5,996 nt of DNA from Bacillota bacterium (GTDB lineage Bacteria; Bacillota; Clostridia; Christensenellales; Aristaeellaceae), in assembly GCA_023460055.1 (NCBI GenBank), contig JAEWRJ010000108.1:1-5996 (forward strand), written 5' to 3'. The notes below the pieces were generated by a model, which saw only the letters and a list, made by a program, of their open reading frames with translations, was not told the origin of the DNA and searched no databases. Position 1 is the stretch's first letter; every line of letters starts with the position of its first letter. Below are positions 1-4,735 of this stretch, one piece after another. The position numbers and the translations under genes are program-made.

Positions 1-990
1 GTGCGCGAGCGCAGCCCCGAAAAGCTGTTCCAGCTGGCCGAGAAGCTGATCGCGGCTACGGGCTATGAGGAAATGTCGCTGTCTTCCCTGTCCACCGGCG
101 ATTACGGCCGGCTGGTCGAACTGATCAAGGGGCTGATGGAACGGTTTGCCCAGCAGAAAGTCTCCCTCTCCCTGCCCTCCTTGCGCGTGGACAGCGATGT
201 GAAGGAAGCCCTGGCCCAGGTAAGCGAGCTCAAAAAGAGCGGCCTGACCCTGGCCCCCGAAGCTGCCACCCAGCGCCTGCGCGATGTGATCAACAAGGGC
301 ATTACCGAGGAGGATATCACCCGCTCGGTTTCAGATGCCTTTGAAAACGGCTGGAGCAGCGTAAAGCTCTACTTTATGAACAGCCTGCCGACCGAAACGG
401 ATGAGGATCTCCAGGCCTTTGGCGACGTGGCCCGGCTGATCATCGAGGCCTTCCGCCGCACGCCAAAGGAAAAGCGCGGCAAAGCCCTCAACATCAGCCT
501 GTCAAGTTCTACCTTTGTGCCCAAGCCCTTTACCCCCTTCCAGTGGGACGCGCAGGACGATATGGAGACGATTGCAAATAAGCTGGCCCTTTTGCGCCGG
601 TCACTGAAGATCAAGGGCGTTTCCTTCAGCTGGAACGATCCCGAGCTGAGCCGCATGGAGGCTTGCATCTCACGGGGTGACCGCCGCATGGGCGAGGTGA
701 TCTACAAGGCCTGGCAGCGCGGCTGCAAGATGGATGGCTGGCGCGAGCACTTCAAGTATGACCAGTGGATGGAAGCATTCCAGGATGCGGGGCTTGACCC
801 TTCCTTCTATGCCAGCCGTGAGCGGGCAAAGGATGAGCTGCTGCCCTGGGACTTTATTGACTGCGGCGTGACCCGCCAGTACCTGTGGCTGGAGCGCGAG
901 CGCGCGCTGAAGGCGACTGTGACCCCCGACTGCCGCGGCGGCTGCGAGGGCTGCGGACTGAGGAGTTTTCCGGGGGCATGTCCGGCATGA
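1..990 (+). CDS. TIGR03960-type radical SAM protein, C-terminal part (5' end outside window)
   Basis: This is the last 329 codons of a radical SAM protein of unknown function. The GTG at position 1 is almost certainly an internal valine. In this family the segment V-R-E-R-S-P-E-K follows directly after the CxxxCxxC motif that binds the [4Fe-4S]/SAM centre, so that motif and the N-terminal domain lie just left of the window. Visible family landmarks are the S-L-S-S-L-S-T-G-D-Y strand (residues about 26-35), L-A-P-E-A-A-T-Q-R-L-R (84-94), F-M-N-S-L-P-T-E-T (125-133, where relatives usually have I-G for N-S), and F-V-P-K-P-F-T-P-F-Q-W (172-182). A cysteine-rich tail D-C-R-G-G-C-E-G-C-G follows (C311, C315, C318). 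The stop overlaps the next gene by 13 bases, and that gene encodes its usual partner, a DUF2344 protein. Family assignment is from recognised motifs; substrate and reaction are unknown. Confidence 0.88.
   Translation: MRERSPEKLFQLAEKLIAATGYEEMSLSSLSTGDYGRLVELIKGLMERFAQQKVSLSLPSLRVDSDVKEALAQVSELKKSGLTLAPEAATQRLRDVINKGITEEDITRSVSDAFENGWSSVKLYFMNSLPTETDEDLQAFGDVARLIIEAFRRTPKEKRGKALNISLSSSTFVPKPFTPFQWDAQDDMETIANKLALLRRSLKIKGVSFSWNDPELSRMEACISRGDRRMGEVIYKAWQRGCKMDGWREHFKYDQWMEAFQDAGLDPSFYASRERAKDELLPWDFIDCGVTRQYLWLERERALKATVTPDCRGGCEGCGLRSFPGACPA
961..965 (+). promoter_or_regulatory. Ribosome binding site for the DUF2344 gene
   Basis: AGGAG lies inside the end of the upstream radical SAM gene, 12 bases before the ATG at 978 and 21 bases before the ATG at 987. 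The spacing favours 978, although 12 is slightly long. The ATG at 987 forms an ATGA overlap with the upstream stop and could be reached by re-initiating ribosomes, so the true start is not fixed by this site alone. Confidence 0.5.
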
Positions 991-1643
991 AGATGATCGT
1001 CGTGTTCTCCATTCGGGATAGATTGAAATACATCGGCCACCTCGACCTGATGCGGGCGATGCAGCGGGCGCTGCGCCGCAGCGGTCTGCCCGTCCGTTAC
1101 AGCCAGGGCTTTAACCCCCACCTGCTGATCTCCTTCGCTGCCCCCCTGTCCGTGGGCATGGAAGGGCTGCGCGAGGTGATGGAGGTGCCATATGACGGCG
1201 ATATCAGGCCTGATGAGTTTATCAGCAGGCTAAACGAAGCCCTGCCGCCGCTGATCCGCTGCATCAGCGCCAGGCCGGCCGATGAGAGCCACGCGGCCCC
1301 CATGGCGCTGCTGGCAGCCGCGAACTTTGAGATCAGGCCGCTGGAGCAGGGTGAGGTCTTTTGCGCCGCTCTGCCGGACCTGCTGGCGCAAGACAGCATC
1401 ATGGCCATGCGCAAAACAAAAAAGGGCATGGTGGAAACCGATCTGCGGCCTCTGATCTACAACGCCTTTATCAAGGACGGCGCTGTGAAAGCCCTGCTGG
1501 CCCTTTCCACCACCGGTACCTGCAAGCCCGACCTGTTCATCCGCGCGCTGAGCGAAAAGGCAGGGCTGCAGGAGCCTGTCCCCTGCCAGGTGACGCGCGA
1601 GGCGCTGTATACCCCGGCCTTTGTACCGCTGGAGGAAGCGTGA
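978..1643 (+). CDS. TIGR03936/DUF2344 radical SAM-linked protein
   Basis: The product is a 221-residue protein of unknown function that regularly accompanies TIGR03960-type radical SAM proteins and in some genomes is fused to them. The family hallmark is the N-terminal block: K-Y-I-G-H-L-D-L-M-R (residues about 17-26), then R-A-L-R-R-S-G-L-P and Y-S-Q-G-F-N-P-H (41-48), then I-S-F-A-A-P-L-S-V-G (51-60). The rest is weakly conserved and ends near T-R-E-A-L-Y. There is no signal peptide, membrane segment or cysteine cluster, so it is probably cytoplasmic. Starts at 978, 987 and 993 are all in frame; I chose 978 because AGGAG lies 12 bases upstream. The longer open frame back to 885 runs inside the radical SAM gene and is not needed. 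The gene overlaps the upstream stop by 13 bases and the next gene by 4, implying translational coupling. It probably acts with the upstream enzyme, but this is inferred from context. Confidence 0.87.
   Translation: MSGMKMIVVFSIRDRLKYIGHLDLMRAMQRALRRSGLPVRYSQGFNPHLLISFAAPLSVGMEGLREVMEVPYDGDIRPDEFISRLNEALPPLIRCISARPADESHAAPMALLAAANFEIRPLEQGEVFCAALPDLLAQDSIMAMRKTKKGMVETDLRPLIYNAFIKDGAVKALLALSTTGTCKPDLFIRALSEKAGLQEPVPCQVTREALYTPAFVPLEEA
1631..1636 (+). promoter_or_regulatory. Ribosome binding site for the RNase G-like gene (supports the GTG start)
   Basis: GGAGGA sits at the end of the DUF2344 gene, with a short spacer to a GTG at 1640. The GTG overlaps the upstream TGA as GTGA. The spacing is tight, but this is the only nearby start that retains the family's N-terminal strand (S-S-V-L-L-I-K-I-E). 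Confidence 0.55.
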
Positions 1644-2809
1644 GCAGCGTTCTGCTGATCAAAATAGAAGGAGCCAAACGCTCCATCGCCCTGATGGAGG
1701 ATGGCAGGCTCCTTGAATACCATGAAAGCCGTGACGCGGGCGAGCTGAAATCCGGTGAAATCTACCTGGGCCGTGTCAGCCGGGTCATGAAGAACCTGCA
1801 GGCCGCCTTTATCCGCGTGAGCGGTGACAAGGAAGGTTTCCTGCCCTTTGATGAGATACCGGACGGTCAGCCGATGCCCGGCGACAGCCTGCTGGTGCAG
1901 GTAAAAAAGCCGCCGCTGGACGCCAAGGCCGCCTATTTGACCGCGAAGATCGCCCTGCCGGGCAGCTGCTTTACCCTGCTCGCACAGGAGCCCGGCAGCA
2001 GGATCAGCAAGCGCGTCAAGGATGAGCAAAAGCGCAAAGCGCTCTACCGCCTGGCTGACGAGCTGTGCCCGGAAGGCATGGGCATATTGATGCAGGAGGC
2101 TGCCTTGTCCTTGGATAAGGCGAGCCTGAGCGTGGAAATCGGAGAACTGGCGAAAAAGTGGCACCTGACGCGGGAAAACGCTGCCCGCCTGAGCCCGCCG
2201 GCTCTGGTGGAAGGCGCGCCTGACGCGGCGCTGAGGCTTTTAAAGGACCTGCCCCAGGCGCCTGAGAAGATCATCTGCAACAAGCCGGATCTGCTGCCTG
2301 CTTACGGGCTGCCGGTTATACAGGCAAACGACCCGATGCAGCTTTTTGAAGCAGATCATAAACTGCGCAAGGCATTGCGCCGCGTGCAGCACTTAAGGAG
2401 CGGCGCCACGCTCGTCATCGACCCCTGCGAGGCCATGTGGGTGATCGACGTGAACACCGCGGCCAATACAGCCGGCAAGGACCGGGAAAAGACACTCCTG
2501 GCCACCAACATTGAGGCGGCTGAGGAGATCGCGCGGCTGCTGAGGCTGCGCCGGGCGGGCGGCATCGTACTGATCGACTTTATCGACATGAAGTCAAGCG
2601 CGGATCGCGAAGAGGTTTTATCAGCCTTCCGCGCCGCCTTAGCAAAGGACCCGGTCAAGACAGCCATTCACGGCTTTACCAGCCTGGGCTTCCTGGAACT
2701 CACAAGAAAAAAGGCGGACGTCCCGCTGACGGGGGAGACCCTGCTGCCCTGCCCCTTTTGCCGGGGAACAGGCATGATACACAAAGAGGAGAATGAGGAT
2801 GAAGCGTGA
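1640..2809 (+). CDS. rng: RNase E/G family endoribonuclease, compact RNase G-like form
   Basis: The product is a 389-residue cytoplasmic endoribonuclease expected to cleave single-stranded AU-rich RNA in mRNA decay and rRNA processing. An N-terminal S1 RNA-binding domain (residues about 37-105) contains G-E-I-Y-L-G-R-V-S-R-V and A-A-F-I-R-V, followed by L-T-A-K-I-A-L-P-G. The catalytic block V-I-D-V-N-T-A (268-274) provides D270 and N272, and L-I-D-F-I-D-M (311-317) provides D313; these match E. coli RNase E D303, N305 and D346. The zinc-link C-P-F-C-R-G-T-G (C371, C374) lies almost at the C terminus, so the small domain found after it in E. coli RNase G (489 residues) is missing. The 5'-monophosphate sensor looks lost: the R169-T170 position reads Q152-E153, and R373 reads K340. 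The start is a GTG overlapping the upstream stop by 4 bases; the open frame back to 1361 runs through the DUF2344 gene. The stop overlaps miaB. The family call is firm; the sensor loss is inferred from alignment by eye. Confidence 0.92.
   Translation: MSSVLLIKIEGAKRSIALMEDGRLLEYHESRDAGELKSGEIYLGRVSRVMKNLQAAFIRVSGDKEGFLPFDEIPDGQPMPGDSLLVQVKKPPLDAKAAYLTAKIALPGSCFTLLAQEPGSRISKRVKDEQKRKALYRLADELCPEGMGILMQEAALSLDKASLSVEIGELAKKWHLTRENAARLSPPALVEGAPDAALRLLKDLPQAPEKIICNKPDLLPAYGLPVIQANDPMQLFEADHKLRKALRRVQHLRSGATLVIDPCEAMWVIDVNTAANTAGKDREKTLLATNIEAAEEIARLLRLRRAGGIVLIDFIDMKSSADREEVLSAFRAALAKDPVKTAIHGFTSLGFLELTRKKADVPLTGETLLPCPFCRGTGMIHKEENEDEA
2786..2791 (+). promoter_or_regulatory. Ribosome binding site that fixes the miaB start at 2799
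   Basis: GAGGAG is 7 bases before the ATG at 2799 but only 1 base before the in-frame ATG at 2793. A ribosome positioned here can use 2799 and hardly 2793, so the protein should begin M-K-R-E-P rather than M-R-M-K-R. The site lies within the last codons of the RNase gene. Confidence 0.75.
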
Positions 2810-4217
2810 ACCCATCGTTCACATAGACCCGGATATGATTCAGGCGCAGGAAAAGTACGCCGACATCGTCCGCGAACACCCGGATCGCCCCAAGAGCTAC
2901 CACATTGTCACCTTTGGCTGCCAGATGAACAGCCACGACTCGGAGACCCTGGCGGGAACGCTGAGCCATATGGGTCTTGTGAAGGCCGAAGACCGCGAGC
3001 AGGCCGACCTGGTGCTGTTCAACACCTGCTGTATCCGCGACAACGCGGAGCGCAAGGCCCTGGGCAACATCACCTGGCTCAAAGAGGTAAAAAAACGCCG
3101 GCCCGGCATGCTCATCGGCATCTGCGGCTGCATGATGCAGCAAGAAGGCATGGCGCAGACCGTATTGCAAAAGTATCCCTTTGTGGATCTGGCCTTCGGC
3201 ACCGGGACACTCTACCGCCTGCCCGAGTATCTCTACCAGGTGGTGGATGAAAAGCGCCGGGTGATCGACGTCAGCCGCGAGGAGTCCACCATCGCGGAGG
3301 GCCTGCCCATCCTGCGCGATTCCTCCTTCAAGGCCTACATCAACATTATGTACGGCTGCAACAATTTCTGCTCCTACTGCATCGTCCCCTATGTGCGCGG
3401 GCGCGAGCGCAGCCGCAAGGCGGATGACATCCTGCGCGAAGCGGATATGCTGGTCAAAGACGGCGTCAAGGAGATCACATTGCTTGGGCAGAACGTCAAC
3501 TCCTTTGGCAACGATTCGGGCGAGATCAGCTTCCCCCAGCTGCTAAAGCGGCTGGACCAGACGGGGATCGAAAGACTTCGCTTCATGACCTCCCACCCCA
3601 AGGATCTCTCGGATGAGCTGATCGAGGCCTACGCCTCCCTCAAATCCCTGGCGCCTCACCTTCACCTGCCCATCCAGTCGGGGAGCGACAGGATGCTCAA
3701 AGCCATGAACCGCGGCTATACAGTCGAAAGCTATCTGGATAAAGCGGCAAAGCTGCGCCGCGCCCTGCCCGCCATCGGCCTGACCACTGACCTGATCGTG
3801 GCTTTCCCCGGCGAGACGGAGGAGGATTTCAGCGATACCCTTGAACTGACCCGTCTGATGCGCTATGATAGCGCGTTCACCTTCATTTACTCAAAGCGGG
3901 CCGGCACGCGGGCCGCGGAGCTTTCAGGCGAGGTGTCCAAAGAGGCGGCGACAGAGCGCATCGAGCGCCTGATCGCCCTGCAGGATGGCATCACGAAGGA
4001 GACCCTGGCCTCGCTGAAAGGGGAGCGGATGGGTATACTGGTAGAAGGTGTTTCAGCCCGCAGGGAAAGCCAAATGTCCGGAAAATGCGGGCGGAACATC
4101 TCCGTCAATTTTACGGGCGGCGATGAGGGCATGATCGGTCAGATCGTCCCCGTCAAGATCAACGGTGCCGGCAGCAACACGCTGCGCGGCGAATATGAAA
4201 AGGAGCAGATCACATGA
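2799..4217 (+). CDS. miaB: tRNA-2-methylthio-N6-dimethylallyladenosine synthase MiaB
   Basis: MiaB is a radical SAM methylthiotransferase that adds a methylthio group to C2 of isopentenyl-adenosine at tRNA position 37, next to the anticodon, which aids decoding of UNN codons. The 472 residues carry the full architecture. After a charged N-terminal extension of about 33 residues comes the UPF0004 domain with the three cysteines of the auxiliary [4Fe-4S] cluster: F-G-C-Q-M-N-S (C41), N-T-C-C-I-R-D-N-A-E (C77) and G-C-M-M-Q (C111). The radical SAM motif Y-G-C-N-N-F-C-S-Y-C (C187, C191, C194) is followed by R-G-R-E-R-S-R, then L-G-Q-N-V-N-S-F-G (229-237) and L-P-I-Q-S-G-S (290-296). A C-terminal TRAM RNA-binding domain covers about 405-467. 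The R-G-R-E-R-S and Q-N-V-N-S-F-G motifs point to MiaB rather than MtaB or RimO. The start at 2799 is set by its ribosome binding site. The gene overlaps the RNase gene by 11 bases and the following gene by 4. Confidence 0.96.
   Translation: MKREPIVHIDPDMIQAQEKYADIVREHPDRPKSYHIVTFGCQMNSHDSETLAGTLSHMGLVKAEDREQADLVLFNTCCIRDNAERKALGNITWLKEVKKRRPGMLIGICGCMMQQEGMAQTVLQKYPFVDLAFGTGTLYRLPEYLYQVVDEKRRVIDVSREESTIAEGLPILRDSSFKAYINIMYGCNNFCSYCIVPYVRGRERSRKADDILREADMLVKDGVKEITLLGQNVNSFGNDSGEISFPQLLKRLDQTGIERLRFMTSHPKDLSDELIEAYASLKSLAPHLHLPIQSGSDRMLKAMNRGYTVESYLDKAAKLRRALPAIGLTTDLIVAFPGETEEDFSDTLELTRLMRYDSAFTFIYSKRAGTRAAELSGEVSKEAATERIERLIALQDGITKETLASLKGERMGILVEGVSARRESQMSGKCGRNISVNFTGGDEGMIGQIVPVKINGAGSNTLRGEYEKEQIT
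4198..4205 (+). promoter_or_regulatory. Ribosome binding site for the YlbF/YmcA-family gene
   Basis: AAAAGGAG lies 8 bases before the ATG at 4214, within the last codons of miaB. It selects 4214, whose ATG overlaps the miaB stop as ATGA, over the out-of-frame ATG at 4218. Confidence 0.7.
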
Positions 4218-4633
4218 ATGATGCTATTTTAACGGCTGCCCAGAATCTGGGCGTCCTGCTGCGCGAGAGCGAGGAGTTCACCCTGATGCAGGAAAAGGAA
4301 GTGGACGCCCTGCTGGATAATGAGCTGCAGGGCCAGTACCGCGAGTACGCCCTGTCCCGCCAGAACCTGCAGGAAGCCGAGATGCAGCCCGAACGCGACG
4401 AGGACGCCATCGAGAAACTCCGCATGGAGATCACGAGGCTGGAATCCGAGCTCAGCCAGGGCGAGACACTGAATGCCCTCAACACCGCCCGCGCCGGCTT
4501 TGACAGGCTGATGCAGCAGGTCAACAGCGTGCTGGAGGAGGTCCTCAACCCCAGGGATGAGGAAGAGGAAGCCTTTATGGGCGGCGGCTGCGGCTCTGCC
4601 GGCGGATGCGCCGGATGCAGCGGCTGCGTCTGA
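4214..4633 (+). CDS. YlbF/YmcA (Ric) family protein with C-terminal cysteine cluster
   Basis: The product is a 139-residue, largely helical, acidic protein of the Com_YlbF family. In Bacillus subtilis, YmcA (RicA) and YlbF (RicF) form a complex with YaaT (RicT) that binds Fe-S clusters and promotes RNase Y-dependent mRNA maturation, affecting competence, sporulation and biofilm formation. Evidence here is the N-terminal A-A-Q-N-L-G-V-L-L-R-E-S-E-E-F pattern (residues 8-22) typical of the family, a long helical or coiled-coil stretch (about 25-110) ending with V-N-S-V-L-E-E-V-L, and the gene position between miaB and mutS where Bacillus has ymcA. The tail after residue 121 is glycine- and cysteine-rich with four cysteines (C126, C132, C135, C138; pattern Cx5Cx2Cx2C), a plausible [4Fe-4S] site. 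The ATG overlaps the miaB stop by 4 bases. Whether it corresponds to RicA or RicF cannot be decided by eye, so no symbol is given. Confidence 0.85.
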   Translation: MNDAILTAAQNLGVLLRESEEFTLMQEKEVDALLDNELQGQYREYALSRQNLQEAEMQPERDEDAIEKLRMEITRLESELSQGETLNALNTARAGFDRLMQQVNSVLEEVLNPRDEEEEAFMGGGCGSAGGCAGCSGCV

Positions 4634-4663
4634 TCAAAAGGTAAAAGCGCGTATACAGGCAGC

Positions 4664-4702
4664 ATGAGCGGCCGCCCTTTTCGCGGCGGCCGCTTATTAT
4701 TT
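4664..4702 (+). terminator. Probable intrinsic terminator between the YlbF-family gene and mutS
   Basis: A perfect 10-bp inverted repeat, AGCGGCCGCC at 4667-4676 and GGCGGCCGCT at 4685-4694, encloses an 8-base loop. Three further pairs (one G-U) extend it outward to 4664/4697. The 3' arm runs into a T/A-rich tract, TTATTATTT. The position is 30 bases after the upstream stop and 33 bases before the mutS start. The tract is not pure U, so termination may be partial. Each arm contains GCGGCCGC, so the stem is itself made of palindromes. Confidence 0.75.
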
Positions 4703-4723
4703 GGAATCATACCATGTCAAACG

Positions 4724-4729
4724 AAGGAG
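4724..4729 (+). promoter_or_regulatory. Ribosome binding site for mutS
   Basis: AAGGAG lies 6 bases before the ATG at 4736, an optimal spacing. It also rules out the ATG at 4714, which lies upstream of the site. Confidence 0.8.
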
Positions 4730-4735
4730 CGTATC

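Larger units (their letters stand above)
4634..4735 (+). other. Only intergenic gap in the window (102 bp)
   Basis: The gap holds the hairpin terminator at 4664-4702 and the mutS ribosome binding site. I looked for a promoter for mutS. TATACA at 4652-4657 and TATTAT at 4695-4700 resemble -10 boxes, but neither has a convincing TTGACA-like partner at 16-18 bp, and the first lies before the terminator. I therefore call no promoter. Confidence 0.6.

Noticed and set aside
1..3. GTG at the window edge as a true start codon
   Set aside because: The V-R-E-R-S-P-E-K segment normally follows the radical SAM cysteine motif, so the gene continues to the left.
885..977. N-terminal extension of the DUF2344 protein
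   Set aside because: It reads the radical SAM gene in another frame; family similarity starts near 987-1000 and a ribosome binding site precedes 978.
1361..1639. N-terminal extension of the RNase gene back to an ATG at 1361
   Set aside because: The extension is the DUF2344 gene read in another frame, and RNase G homology begins right after the GTG at 1640.
1457..2164. Minus-strand open frame of 235 codons opposite the DUF2344 and RNase genes
   Set aside because: It spans two recognised sense genes and looks low-complexity and Gln/Ala/Leu-rich; it is a shadow frame.
3401..3414. A 14-base sequence identical to positions 3-16
   Set aside because: Both copies encode R-E-R-S shortly after a radical SAM cysteine motif in related enzymes with the same codon preference. 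It is shared protein sequence, not a DNA repeat element.
4652..4657. TATACA as a -10 box for a mutS promoter
   Set aside because: There is no acceptable -35 hexamer at 16-18 bp upstream, and the transcript would have to pass the terminator hairpin.
4210..4710. Minus-strand open frame of 166 codons covering the YlbF-family gene and the terminator
   Set aside because: Its translation is Ser/Pro-rich without domains, runs through the hairpin, and opposes a gene supported by family motif, ribosome binding site and synteny.
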